Shown here piece by piece: positions 1 to 8,711 of a stretch of DNA of 64,000 nt. The stretch is from contig NZ_JAOQJG010000002.1 of NCBI RefSeq assembly GCF_025567365.1, positions 1 through 64,000 on the forward strand, read 5' to 3'. Each line of letters begins with the position of its first letter. Position 1 is the first letter of the stretch. The stretch is from Anaerostipes amylophilus. Lineage in GTDB: Bacteria; Bacillota; Clostridia; Lachnospirales; Lachnospiraceae. Position numbers and translations under genes: made by a program. The notes beneath the pieces were generated by a model, which was given only the letters and a program-made list of their open reading frames with translations, was not told the DNA's origin and did no database searches.

Positions 1-1
1 T

Positions 2-2254
2 AATAGAATTCGACATGCATGGAATCTGGTTCAGATTGATGGAACATACTACTATGTAGATCCTACAAATGCTTATTTTAAAGAGGATGGAGAACCGGGA
101 AGAGAACTGTTACTTGGTCAAAAATATCTATTCAGTCTTTATACTCCAGATAATACTACAATAGAGGATACCTATAAAAATATATCACAGGATGACTACT
201 TAAAAGAACATTCCATATGCAAAGGAAATCATGATTTATGGGAAAGTGGACACAATGGAGCTACATGTGAAAACCCTGCAACAACAGTATATTCTTGCAA
301 AAACAAGGGATGTTTATATAAAAAGTATGTAGAAACAGCACCGGACCTTGGTCATGAATGGGGTAATGCAAAAATCACTCAAGAGCAATCTTGTGAAAAT
401 CCGGAAATTACAACTTATACGTGTACTCATAGTCTTTGTGAAAGAAAAAAGCAAGTAGAAACCAAACCCGCCCTAGGTCATACCTGGGATGAAGGAAAGG
501 TTACAAAAGAAGCTACCTGTTCCGAAACAGGAGTTAAGACTTATACCTGTACTCGCTGTGGTGGAACAAAAAACGAAGAGATCCCAAAAACAAAACATGA
601 CTATGAAGAGCATGTCGAAACTCCGGCAACCTGTACATCCAGAGGCGTCAGTTACTATGTATGTAAAAACTGCGGACTTACAACATCAAAAAAACAGACA
701 CCTGCGACTGGCCATATCCATACAGAAGTCCGTAACAAAAAGGATGCAACTTATACAGACGATGGTTATACCGGAGATACTTACTGTAAAGATTGTGGTA
801 AGAAACTGGAAACAGGAACCATGATTCCAAAACTGGTAGAAAAAGAACATGACTACGGAGAATGGGTTCTTGATCAGGCTCCAACATGCAAAAAATACGG
901 AGTAAGACACAGGATCTGTAAGAACTGCGGAGATCGAGAGGTCGATGTGCTTGACAAAGTCGATCATTCATGGGAACTTGTCTCAACAACACCTGCTACA
1001 TGCATCATTGGAGAAATCCAACATTATAAGTGCAGCGTTTGTGGAGAGACAAAAGATGTGACATTAAGTAATCCATTAGGAGAGCATTCCTGGGATAACG
1101 GAAAAGTAACAAAAGAAGCTACCTGTACGGAAGATGGAGAAAAGACTTATACCTGTACTGTCTGCAATACGACAAAGACAAAAGTCATTCCTGCTACCGG
1201 ACATCAGCACAAAGAAGTAAGAAACGCAAAGAAAGCTACCTGTACCGAAGATGGTTACACCGGAGATACCTACTGTACAGACTGTAATACAAAACTGGAA
1301 TCTGGAACAGTGATCAATAAACTCGGTCATACATGGGATAACGGAGTGATTACAAAAGAAGCAACAGAAACCGAGGAAGGTGTTAAGACATACACCTGTA
1401 AGACATGTGGCGAAACAAAGACAGAAAAGATTCCAGTTACATCCCACCATTTGGATCAGGGAACGATCACAAAGAAAGCTACTTGTACAGAAAACGGAGA
1501 GAAAATGTATCATTGTACGGATGCAGACTGTGATAAAACATATGTAGAAACGATTCCAGCGACTGGGCACAAGTTTGATTCCTGGAAGACTGTAAAAGCC
1601 CAGAGTATCTACAGCGGAGCTGTACAGAAACGTACCTGTAATGCCTGCGGTAAAAAAGAAACAAGGATTGTTGGAGACAAACTAAAACCAGTCTTAAAGG
1701 TCAATACACCAAAACTACAGTTAAAACGTAGACAGAAAACACAGAAATTCACATTAACTGATATAGCAAAAGGAGATTCTGTTAAGTCATGGGTAAGCAG
1801 CAACAAGAAGATCGTAACTGTTTCAGGGAAACCAAATGGAACATGTATCATCAAAGCCGGTAAGAAAACTGGAAGTGCAAAGATCACGATCACAATGAGA
1901 TCAAACCTGAAAAAGACAATCGGTGTTAAAGTACAGAAAAAAGCAGTAGCCTGTACATTCATTAAAAATGTACCAAAGAAGCTGACACTAAAACGCAAGA
2001 GATCTTATCAGTTAAAACCAGTGATCAATCCGATCACATGTACTTATAAAGCAAAATACAAGACTTCCAACAAGAAGATCGTAAAAGTAACATCCAAAGG
2101 AAAGATTACAGCAGTAAAGAAAGGAAAAGCAAAGATCACAGTGATGGTAGGCAAGAAGAAGTTTATCTGCATGGTAACTTTCGATAATATAAAAAAACAA
2201 CACACAACAAAGCTCGTAAATAAGCCATTTTTACGAGCTTTAAAAAAAAATTAA
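2..2254 (+). CDS. secreted transglutaminase-like / cysteine-repeat / Ig-like protein, 5' end outside window
   Basis: The frame is open from the first base, so the N-terminus lies upstream. The visible part opens with RHAWNLV...YYYVDPTN, which fits the His and Asp of a transglutaminase-like core; the Cys would lie upstream. About 12 degenerate repeats follow (nt 230-1680), each with a Cys about 10 residues before a CxxC and ending around GH-x-W, IPATGH or similar. The C-terminal ~190 residues are Lys-rich beta-sandwich repeats of Big_2 type (SSNKKIVTVSGK, TSNKKIVKVTSKG). Such proteins are usually exported and wall-associated in Lachnospiraceae. The substrate is unknown. The CxxC pairs may bind metal or form disulfides (inference). 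Two later genes, near 52.7 and 54.0 kb, share the Big_2 fold. Confidence 0.8.
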   Translation, partial: NRIRHAWNLVQIDGTYYYVDPTNAYFKEDGEPGRELLLGQKYLFSLYTPDNTTIEDTYKNISQDDYLKEHSICKGNHDLWESGHNGATCENPATTVYSCKNKGCLYKKYVETAPDLGHEWGNAKITQEQSCENPEITTYTCTHSLCERKKQVETKPALGHTWDEGKVTKEATCSETGVKTYTCTRCGGTKNEEIPKTKHDYEEHVETPATCTSRGVSYYVCKNCGLTTSKKQTPATGHIHTEVRNKKDATYTDDGYTGDTYCKDCGKKLETGTMIPKLVEKEHDYGEWVLDQAPTCKKYGVRHRICKNCGDREVDVLDKVDHSWELVSTTPATCIIGEIQHYKCSVCGETKDVTLSNPLGEHSWDNGKVTKEATCTEDGEKTYTCTVCNTTKTKVIPATGHQHKEVRNAKKATCTEDGYTGDTYCTDCNTKLESGTVINKLGHTWDNGVITKEATETEEGVKTYTCKTCGETKTEKIPVTSHHLDQGTITKKATCTENGEKMYHCTDADCDKTYVETIPATGHKFDSWKTVKAQSIYSGAVQKRTCNACGKKETRIVGDKLKPVLKVNTPKLQLKRRQKTQKFTLTDIAKGDSVKSWVSSNKKIVTVSGKPNGTCIIKAGKKTGSAKITITMRSNLKKTIGVKVQKKAVACTFIKNVPKKLTLKRKRSYQLKPVINPITCTYKAKYKTSNKKIVKVTSKGKITAVKKGKAKITVMVGKKKFICMVTFDNIKKQHTTKLVNKPFLRALKKN

Positions 2255-2273
2255 AAAAACTTTCAAAAAAGTG

Positions 2274-2302
2274 TTGACATTTATCGAAAATGAGAGTATA
2301 TT
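2274..2302 (+). promoter_or_regulatory. sigma-A type promoter of the tRNA pair
   Basis: TTGACA at 2274-2279, a 17-nt spacer and TATATT at 2297-2302, about 38 nt upstream of the first tRNA. The near-consensus match suits a stable-RNA promoter. Confidence 0.8.
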
Positions 2303-2340
2303 ATTATTTGTCGTCAGGCAAGAGAGCTTGAAAGACACAA

Positions 2341-2413
2341 GGGATCATAGCTCAGCTGGGAGAGCATCTGCCTTACAAGCAGAGGGTCATAGGTTCGAGT
2401 CCTATTGGTCCCA
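2341..2413 (+). tRNA. tRNA-Val (anticodon UAC)
   Basis: Full cloverleaf. The 7-bp acceptor GGGATCA/TGGTCCC contains one G-U pair. The anticodon loop CTTACAA gives UAC, and the T-loop GTTCGAGTC is present. The discriminator is A at 2413. The 3' CCA is not encoded. Confidence 0.95.
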
Positions 2414-2450
2414 CTATCCATGAACCTCATGGAGTAATTTCATAACATAT

Positions 2451-2524
2451 GGCGATGTAGCTCAGTTGGCTAGAGCATACGGTTCATACCCGTAGTGTCA
2501 GCAGTTCGAATCTGCTCATCGCTA
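2451..2524 (+). tRNA. tRNA-Met (anticodon CAU), elongator type
   Basis: Cloverleaf with acceptor GGCGATG/CATCGCT (1:72 is G-U). The anticodon stem is TACGG/CCGTA and the loop TTCATAC gives CAU. The initiator hallmarks (mismatched 1:72, three consecutive GC pairs in the anticodon stem) are absent, so I call an elongator. A lysidine-modified tRNA-Ile(CAU) is the less likely alternative. CCA is not encoded. Confidence 0.9.
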
Positions 2525-2531
2525 CTTAACT

Positions 2532-2563
2532 AAGACATATTCATTAGGAATATGTCTTTTTTC
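2532..2563 (+). terminator. intrinsic terminator after the tRNA pair
   Basis: An 11-bp perfect stem AAGACATATTC/GAATATGTCTT with a 5-nt loop, followed by a T-tract. Confidence 0.85.
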
Positions 2564-2682
2564 TTTATAAATGCTTATAAGGCTTTCTGATAGTTACACT
2601 TTTTCTCAATCACATAATGAATAAAATTCTTCAAAACCATCCCCAGAAATTTTGCCGAAAAGATGATAAAAAAATTTAATCA

Positions 2683-2691
2683 TGTTATAAT
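2683..2691 (+). promoter_or_regulatory. extended -10 promoter for ispF
   Basis: TGT-TATAAT ends at 2691, 25 nt before the chosen ispF start. No good -35 is visible, which an extended -10 tolerates. Any ispF start upstream of about 2700 would lie inside this promoter, which supports the start at 2717. Confidence 0.55.
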
Positions 2692-2716
2692 AAAAACAAA
2701 AAAGGAGAACTTATAT

Positions 2717-3193
2717 ATGCGTGTAGGAATGGGATATGATGTCCACAAATTAGTAGAAGGAAGAGCCCTGATCTTAGGTGGTGTAAAAGTACCTTACGAG
2801 AAGGGACTATTAGGTCATTCAGACGCAGATGTTTTGCTGCATGCGATCACAGATGCAATCCTGGGGGCAGCAGCACTCGGAGATATTGGAAAACATTTTC
2901 CAGATACAGATCCTGCATATCATAATGCAGACAGCATGAAATTATTAGAAGAAGTAGTGAAACTGATTGAAGACAAGGGATACGAGGTAGGAAATGTTGA
3001 TGCAACAGTGATCGCACAGAGACCAAAGTTATTAAATTATATTCCAATGATGAAAGAAAACATCAGCAAAGTTCTCAAAGTTGATCCAGATCAGGTGAAC
3101 GTCAAGGCAACAACAGAAGAACACTTAGGATTTACAGGAGAAGGGCTTGGAATCAGCGCACAAGCTGTATGTTTGCTAAACGAGAGGAAATAA
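2717..3193 (+). CDS. ispF: 2-C-methyl-D-erythritol 2,4-cyclodiphosphate synthase
   Basis: IspF closes CDP-methylerythritol 2-phosphate to MEcPP with release of CMP, in the non-mevalonate isoprenoid pathway. The 158-residue length is typical. The metal ligands Asp8, His10 (GYDVH) and His42 (LLGHSDADVLLH) fall exactly at the family positions. The C-terminal TTEEHLGFTGEGLGI signature is present. The start has an AAAGGAG ribosome site 8 nt upstream. An in-frame upstream extension begins inside the promoter and is rejected. The next gene starts 1 nt after the stop, so the two are probably co-transcribed. Confidence 0.96.
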   Translation: MRVGMGYDVHKLVEGRALILGGVKVPYEKGLLGHSDADVLLHAITDAILGAAALGDIGKHFPDTDPAYHNADSMKLLEEVVKLIEDKGYEVGNVDATVIAQRPKLLNYIPMMKENISKVLKVDPDQVNVKATTEEHLGFTGEGLGISAQAVCLLNERK

Positions 3194-3194
3194 T

Positions 3195-4328
3195 ATGGAA
3201 TTAATTTATCAGGAAGAGAAAGAAGTAAAACCAGTCTATGACATGTATCAGAAGATTTTTGAAGATCCTGAAGAATTTGCAAAGTATTATTTTGAAGAAG
3301 TCTATGCATCCAATGAAGTGCTTCTGGCAAGAGAAGGCCAGAAGATCTTAGGAATGATACATTTGAATCCATACCATATAAGAACAGGGGAAAAGACATA
3401 CACATTAAATTACATTGTAGCTGTAGCGGTATGGAAAGAATACAGAAGACAAGGAATAATGGCAGCAATGCTTACAAAGTGCTTAAATGACATGCATCAG
3501 AAGAGACAGCCGTTTACTTATCTGATGCCGGCGAATAAAGCATATTATGAGCCATTTCAGTTTACCTTTGTGATGGACTGGGAAGAAACGATGATTCATT
3601 CAATGAATGATTCGGACAAGATAATTCCAGCAATACAACAAGATGCAAGAATTGTCACAGCACCAGAAGAAGAATATGACCGAATTACTATATTTTTAGA
3701 ACAATTTATGCAGCCATATCAGATTTATACAATTCCTGATAAGCAATATTTAAGAAGACTTTCAAAAGAAAGCCAGAGTGGTGAAGGGAACCTCATGGTA
3801 TATTATGAGGGAGAACAATTGACAGGTGTTTTTGCAGAGAGTTTTGAAGATGATGAAGTGTATATCCGATGGGCATATTCAACGCAGCCAGAGAATATGC
3901 TCAATGAGATAAAATATCGATATAAGAATAAGAAGATTTATATTACAGAAGGTAATTTAACCAAAGGAGAAAAAATACCAAAGATTATGGCAAGGATCAC
4001 AGATCTCACAGCGTGGGGAGAGATCCTTCATGGAAAGAGTGATTTTACATTCAGGATTTTGGTCAAAGATCCGTATATCAAGGATCAGAATGGTGTATAC
4101 CAATTCCAATGCCTGAATCATAAGATATCCATTCAATGTGTAGATTCATCAAAAGAAAATGCATGCAAAGAAGGACGATCAGATGCACAAGAATGGGAAG
4201 ATGAAATTTCAATTGACGAGCTGACACAGGTGTTTTTTGACAACAATGCAGGACAGATATTAAAACAGCATGAGTATCTGAAAGATATCGTGCCGGCTGG
4301 CCCAATCTATATTTCAGAGGAGGTATAA
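3195..4328 (+). CDS. Eis-like GNAT family N-acetyltransferase
   Basis: 377 residues. The N-terminal GNAT fold has an acetyl-CoA loop (VWKEYRRQGIMAAMLTKCL, about residues 78-97) followed by YLMPANKAYYEPFQF. A second degenerate GNAT region and a C-terminal SCP2-like part follow, the layout of the Eis family. Known Eis proteins acetylate amines, including aminoglycosides and protein lysines, but the substrate cannot be read from sequence. It starts 1 nt after ispF and ends 3 nt before the metallo-hydrolase gene, suggesting one operon. Confidence 0.8.
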   Translation: MELIYQEEKEVKPVYDMYQKIFEDPEEFAKYYFEEVYASNEVLLAREGQKILGMIHLNPYHIRTGEKTYTLNYIVAVAVWKEYRRQGIMAAMLTKCLNDMHQKRQPFTYLMPANKAYYEPFQFTFVMDWEETMIHSMNDSDKIIPAIQQDARIVTAPEEEYDRITIFLEQFMQPYQIYTIPDKQYLRRLSKESQSGEGNLMVYYEGEQLTGVFAESFEDDEVYIRWAYSTQPENMLNEIKYRYKNKKIYITEGNLTKGEKIPKIMARITDLTAWGEILHGKSDFTFRILVKDPYIKDQNGVYQFQCLNHKISIQCVDSSKENACKEGRSDAQEWEDEISIDELTQVFFDNNAGQILKQHEYLKDIVPAGPIYISEEV

Positions 4329-4331
4329 GCC

Positions 4332-5921
4332 ATGAAGTTAATGTTTATCGGAGCAGATCATGAAGTAACCGGAAGCTGCCACTATGTGGAAGCCTGCGAC
4401 AAAAGGTTTATTGTTGACTATGGAATGGAACAAGGGTTAAATGTGTACGAGAATGTCGAGCTGCCAGTGAATGCAGGCAGTCTGGATTTTATTTTGCTGA
4501 CACACGCACATATTGATCATTCAGGATTAATTCCGCTGCTGTATGCAAAAGGATTCAGAGGAAAGATATTTGCAACAAGAGCAACGACAGATTTATGCGA
4601 GATCATGTTGCAGGATAGTGCGCACATTCAGGAATTTGAAGCAGAATGGAAGAATCGTAAGGCAAGGAGATCTGGAAAACCAGAAGTTGTACCAATTTAT
4701 ACAATGGATGATGCGGTAAATGTTATGCAGTATTTTGTACCATGCCCATATGGAAGACAGATCGAAGTTTCAGATGGGATTACCATCAGATTTACGGATA
4801 TCGGTCATTTGCTTGGTTCATCAAGTATTGAAGTATGGTTAAGGGAAGATGATGTAGAGAAGAAACTTGTGTTCTCTGGAGATATTGGGAATTTTGATCA
4901 GCCTCTGATCAAAGATCCAAGCTATACGAAAGAGGCAGATTATGTTATTATGGAATCTACATATGGAGACCGCTATCATGGAAAACATCAGGATTATGTA
5001 ACAGAGCTTACCAATGTGATCCAGAGAACATTTGACAGAGGAGGCAATGTCGTCATCCCATCATTTGCGGTAGGAAGAACACAGGAATTATTATATTATA
5101 TCCGTCAGATCAAAGCAGAAGACAGAGTGAAGGATCATGGCGATTTCAAGGTTGTTGTAGACAGTCCGTTAGCGGTAGAAGCAACTAAGATCTTTAATAA
5201 GAACATTGACGAGACTTATGATGAAGAAGCAATGGAATTAGTGAAAGAGGGCATTAATCCGATCACATTTTCCAATCTTCATTTATCTATTACAACCGAA
5301 GAATCCAAGGCGATCAACTTTGAGACAGAGCCGATGGTTATCATATCAGCTTCAGGTATGTGTGAAGCTGGAAGAATCAGACATCATCTCAAACATAATC
5401 TTTGGCGACCGGAGAATACGATCATATTCGTAGGATATCAGGCATACGGAACATTAGGAAGATCATTGATTGAAGGAGCCAAGGAAGTGAAATTATTTGG
5501 TGAAACGATCAAAGTGTCAGCAGATATCGTTCGGTTAGAAGGCCTGAGTGGACATGCAGATAAGAATGGACTATTAAAATGGGTCAATAGTTTCGAGAAG
5601 AAACCAGAAGAAGTATTTGTAGTTCATGGAGAAGATGCAGTTTGTGAAGCATTTACATCCTGTTTAAAAGATGAATATAAATTTAAAGCGAGAGCACCAT
5701 ACAGCGGAGATGTGTATGATTTTATTTCAGATGAATGGATCGAATGGGGATCAAGAGAACGCATCCAGAAGAAACCAAAACAGAGTAGTGCTTATATCAG
5801 ACTTCTTACAGCAAGCGAGCGTTTGAAATCTGTAATAGAGCATAATGAGGGCGGTACGAACAAAGATCTTGGTAAGTTTGCCGATCAGATCATAGCCCTC
5901 TGTGACAAGTGGGAAAGGTAA
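4332..5921 (+). CDS. beta-CASP metallo-beta-lactamase RNA-processing exonuclease-like hydrolase
   Basis: 529 residues. The MBL metal motif is H58-A-H60-x-D62-H63 (LTHAHIDHSG). Further metal ligands lie around GHLLGS and FSGDIG. The beta-CASP insert has SFAVGRTQE and the SASGMCEAGRIRHHLKH motif, and the C-terminal GLSGHAD His is present. This is the YSH1/CPSF-like bacterial group, usually RNA nucleases. The ~50-residue C-terminal extension is unusual only in being charged. It lies between the Eis-like gene and the pseudouridine synthase with tiny gaps. Confidence 0.85.
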   Translation: MKLMFIGADHEVTGSCHYVEACDKRFIVDYGMEQGLNVYENVELPVNAGSLDFILLTHAHIDHSGLIPLLYAKGFRGKIFATRATTDLCEIMLQDSAHIQEFEAEWKNRKARRSGKPEVVPIYTMDDAVNVMQYFVPCPYGRQIEVSDGITIRFTDIGHLLGSSSIEVWLREDDVEKKLVFSGDIGNFDQPLIKDPSYTKEADYVIMESTYGDRYHGKHQDYVTELTNVIQRTFDRGGNVVIPSFAVGRTQELLYYIRQIKAEDRVKDHGDFKVVVDSPLAVEATKIFNKNIDETYDEEAMELVKEGINPITFSNLHLSITTEESKAINFETEPMVIISASGMCEAGRIRHHLKHNLWRPENTIIFVGYQAYGTLGRSLIEGAKEVKLFGETIKVSADIVRLEGLSGHADKNGLLKWVNSFEKKPEEVFVVHGEDAVCEAFTSCLKDEYKFKARAPYSGDVYDFISDEWIEWGSRERIQKKPKQSSAYIRLLTASERLKSVIEHNEGGTNKDLGKFADQIIALCDKWER

Positions 5922-5923
5922 CA

Positions 5924-6658
5924 ATGAAAGAGACAAAACGTAAAACAGAAGATGCAGTGCGTATAAATAAATATTTAAGTCAGGCAGGAATCTGCTCCAG
6001 AAGACAGGCAGATACTTATGTTGAAGAAGGCAGAGTAGAAGTCGATGGAGAAATTGCAGTAAGCGGAACCAAAGTACTTCCGGGGCAGAGCGTGACATTT
6101 GATGGAAAGCCGGTAAAGATTCAGGAAGATCTGATCTTTCTGGCTTTTCATAAGCCAAGAGGAATTGTATGCACAGCAAGCAAGGAAGAGAAAGATAATA
6201 TTATTGATTATATCAATTATCCAACAAGAATCTATCCAGTAGGGCGTCTGGACAAGGATTCACAGGGCCTGATACTTCTTACGAATGACGGAGAAGCAGC
6301 CAATCAGATCATGAAAGCGAGAAATTATCATGAAAAGGAATATGAAGTTACAGTAAATAAGCGGATTACAAACGAATTCATTCATAATATGAGGAATCCG
6401 GTTCCATTAGATGAGATCAATGCAGTGACAAGAAGATGCAAAGTAACAAAAGAAGGACCAGATCAGTTCCGTATTATTCTGACACAGGGATTAAATCGCC
6501 AGATCCGAAGAATGTGTGAATACTTTGGATATCGTGTGACAAAATTAAAGAGAGTCAGAATTATGAACATAGAACTTGGAAACCTCAAAGAAGGAAGATA
6601 TCGAAAATTAACTCCGGACGAATTGAGAGAGTTAAAGAAGGAGCTAAAAAGTGAATGA
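5924..6658 (+). CDS. RsuA/RluB/RluF-family rRNA pseudouridine synthase
   Basis: 244 residues. The N-terminal S4 RNA-binding domain (RINKYLSQAGICSRRQAD, residues 13-30) is followed by the catalytic PVGRLDKDSQGL motif with Asp110 and by the C-terminal GLNRQIRRMCEYFG motif. It isomerises a uridine in rRNA. The likeness is closest to RluF (23S), but the exact site is uncertain. I chose ATG 5924, just after the upstream stop, over an in-frame GTG at 5909. The 3' end overlaps the ligA start by 8 nt. Confidence 0.88.
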   Translation: MKETKRKTEDAVRINKYLSQAGICSRRQADTYVEEGRVEVDGEIAVSGTKVLPGQSVTFDGKPVKIQEDLIFLAFHKPRGIVCTASKEEKDNIIDYINYPTRIYPVGRLDKDSQGLILLTNDGEAANQIMKARNYHEKEYEVTVNKRITNEFIHNMRNPVPLDEINAVTRRCKVTKEGPDQFRIILTQGLNRQIRRMCEYFGYRVTKLKRVRIMNIELGNLKEGRYRKLTPDELRELKKELKSE

Positions 6659-8606
6659 TTTAGAGAGAATGAAAGAACTCATCCAGATCTTAAATGAAGC
6701 AGGAAAGGCTTATTACCAGCAGGATAAAGAAGTCATGAGCAACCTTGAATATGACAAGATGTACGATGAACTTTTAGAACTGGAGAAAAAGACAAACACT
6801 GTATTATCCAACAGTCCAACGATCCATGTCGGATATGAACTGATGACATCATTAGAGAAAGAAGCACATCCATCACCAATGCTTTCTCTAGACAAAACAA
6901 AAGAACCAGATCAGCTGGCAGCATGGCTTAGTGGACATGATGGAATCTTATCATGGAAATTAGATGGATTAACGATCGTACTGACTTACGAACATGGAGA
7001 ATTAGTCAAAGCAGTAACCCGTGGAAATGGAGAAGTCGGAGAAGTTGTAACAAACAATGCAAGAGTATTTGACAATGTTCCAAGACACATTTCTTACGAC
7101 GGAACGTTAGTGGTCCGAGGAGAAGCGATCATTCCATATTCTTATTTCTATAAGATGAATGAAGAGATTGAAGATGTTGACAGCCAGTACAAGAATCCAA
7201 GAAATTTATGCAGTGGTTCCGTCAGACAGTTAAATAATGAGATCACAGCAAAGCGCCATGTGCATTTCTATGCATTCAGCGTAAGTGACATCGAAGGAAT
7301 GGATTTTAATAATTCTTTTGAACAGAAACTAGACTGGGCAGCAAGTCTTGGATTTGACGTAGTTGAACATATCAGAGTAACAGAAGATACGATTCGAGGT
7401 GAGATTGAAGAATTTTCAAAGAAGATCGAACATTTTGATCTGCCATCTGATGGATTAGTATTAGTTTATGACGATCTTGCATATGGAAAAAGTCTTGGAA
7501 GAACAGCCAAATTCCCAAGAGATTCCATTGCATTTAAATGGGCGGATGAAATGGCAGATACAACATTGACAGAGATCGAATGGAGTCCATCAAGAACAGG
7601 GCTTATCAATCCGGTAGCAATCTTTGAACCAGTAGAATTAGAAGGAACAACCGTAAGCAGAGCAAGTCTTCATAATATCAGTGTGATGGAAGAACTGGAA
7701 TTAGGAATTGGTGATGAGATTGTTGTATACAAAGCAAACATGATCATTCCTCAGGTCGCAGAGAATAAAACGAAAAGCGGCAAGATTGAGATCCCACATA
7801 CATGCCCAGCATGCGGAGGAGAGACAAAGATTGAAGATGAAAATGGAATCAGAACTCTGATCTGTACCAACGAATTTTGCAGTGCCAAGAAGATCAAGTC
7901 ATTTTCACATTTTGTATCCAGAGATGCAATGAATGTAGATGGACTTTCTGAGGCAACATTGCAGAAGATGATCGATGTTGGACTATTAAATGAAATTTAT
8001 GATCTCTTTACATTAAAAGAACATAAAGAAGAAATTTTAGAATTAGAAGGATTTGGGGAGAAATCTTTTGAGAATCTGACAAAAGCAATCGAAGATTCCA
8101 GAAAGCCGGTATTGGCAAACTTTATTTATAGTTTGGGAATTCCAAATGTAGGACTATCCAATGCGAAATTGATCTGCAAGCATTTTAAAGAAGATTTCAA
8201 AGCGATCAGAGAAGCAAAAGAAGAAGATTTTACAGCGATCGACCAGATTGGACCGATGATCGCAAAGGCAATGGTATCATACTTCCATACACCTCATAAT
8301 GAAAAGATTTTAGAAGTACTTTTAAAATATGTGCAGTTTGAAAAGAAAGAAGAAGTAGAAACTGAACAGATATTAGAAGGAAAGACGTTTGTTGTCACAG
8401 GTTCACTTAATCATTTTGATAATAGAAAACAGTTAAAAGAAGAGATTGAGCAGATGGGAGGCAAAGTCACAGGATCTGTATCCAAGAAAACAGATTACCT
8501 GATCAACAACGACAAGATGTCTCAGTCTTCTAAGAATAAAAAAGCAATGGAATTAGATATTCCAATCCTGAGTGAAGAGGACTTCTTAGAGTTAATTGGA
8601 CGATAA
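6651..8606 (+). CDS. ligA: NAD-dependent DNA ligase, divergent LigA
   Basis: 651 residues. Order: Ia-like NAD-binding region (YYQQDKEVMSNLEYD, 21-35), adenylation domain with nucleophile Lys103 in WKLDG, OB fold, four-Cys zinc finger (CPAC...CTNEFC, near 390-415), HhH repeats and a C-terminal BRCT domain. It seals nicks in replication and repair. GTG start with AAGGAG 6-8 nt upstream. It deviates from typical LigA: the usual TRGDGxxGEDVT reads TRGNGEVGEVVT, and FANPRNAAAGS reads YKNPRNLCSGS. Confidence 0.9.
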   Translation: MNDLERMKELIQILNEAGKAYYQQDKEVMSNLEYDKMYDELLELEKKTNTVLSNSPTIHVGYELMTSLEKEAHPSPMLSLDKTKEPDQLAAWLSGHDGILSWKLDGLTIVLTYEHGELVKAVTRGNGEVGEVVTNNARVFDNVPRHISYDGTLVVRGEAIIPYSYFYKMNEEIEDVDSQYKNPRNLCSGSVRQLNNEITAKRHVHFYAFSVSDIEGMDFNNSFEQKLDWAASLGFDVVEHIRVTEDTIRGEIEEFSKKIEHFDLPSDGLVLVYDDLAYGKSLGRTAKFPRDSIAFKWADEMADTTLTEIEWSPSRTGLINPVAIFEPVELEGTTVSRASLHNISVMEELELGIGDEIVVYKANMIIPQVAENKTKSGKIEIPHTCPACGGETKIEDENGIRTLICTNEFCSAKKIKSFSHFVSRDAMNVDGLSEATLQKMIDVGLLNEIYDLFTLKEHKEEILELEGFGEKSFENLTKAIEDSRKPVLANFIYSLGIPNVGLSNAKLICKHFKEDFKAIREAKEEDFTAIDQIGPMIAKAMVSYFHTPHNEKILEVLLKYVQFEKKEEVETEQILEGKTFVVTGSLNHFDNRKQLKEEIEQMGGKVTGSVSKKTDYLINNDKMSQSSKNKKAMELDIPILSEEDFLELIGR

Positions 8607-8613
8607 ATAGAGA

Positions 8614-8642
8614 TTGCATAAAAAAGGCAAGAGTTTTATAAT
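8614..8642 (+). promoter_or_regulatory. sigma-A type promoter of metA
   Basis: TTGCAT (8614-8619), 17-nt spacer, TATAAT (8637-8642). The predicted transcription start is about 8649-8650, giving a ~62-nt leader. Confidence 0.75.
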
Positions 8643-8651
8643 AGATATTTG

Positions 8652-8666
8652 ACAGGAAAATCCTGT
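8652..8666. promoter_or_regulatory. inverted repeat at the metA transcription start
   Basis: Perfect 6-bp arms ACAGGA and TCCTGT around AAA, immediately downstream of the predicted start site. The position suits a repressor operator or a small 5' mRNA hairpin. The factor is unknown. Confidence 0.4.
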
Positions 8667-8711
8667 AAGCTTAGAAAGCAATCGAAAAAAGAGAGAAGGA
8701 GATTTGATAAA

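Noticed and set aside
2209..2241. 12-bp hairpin AAAGCTCGTAAA/TTTACGAGCTTT at the end of the first gene, as a terminator
   Set aside because: It lies within the coding sequence and is followed by an A-tract, not a T-tract, so it is not a classical intrinsic terminator on the plus strand. It may still help end the mRNA.
8607..8711. SAM riboswitch upstream of metA
   Set aside because: The predicted leader is only about 62 nt and lacks the multi-helix S-box pattern and terminator.
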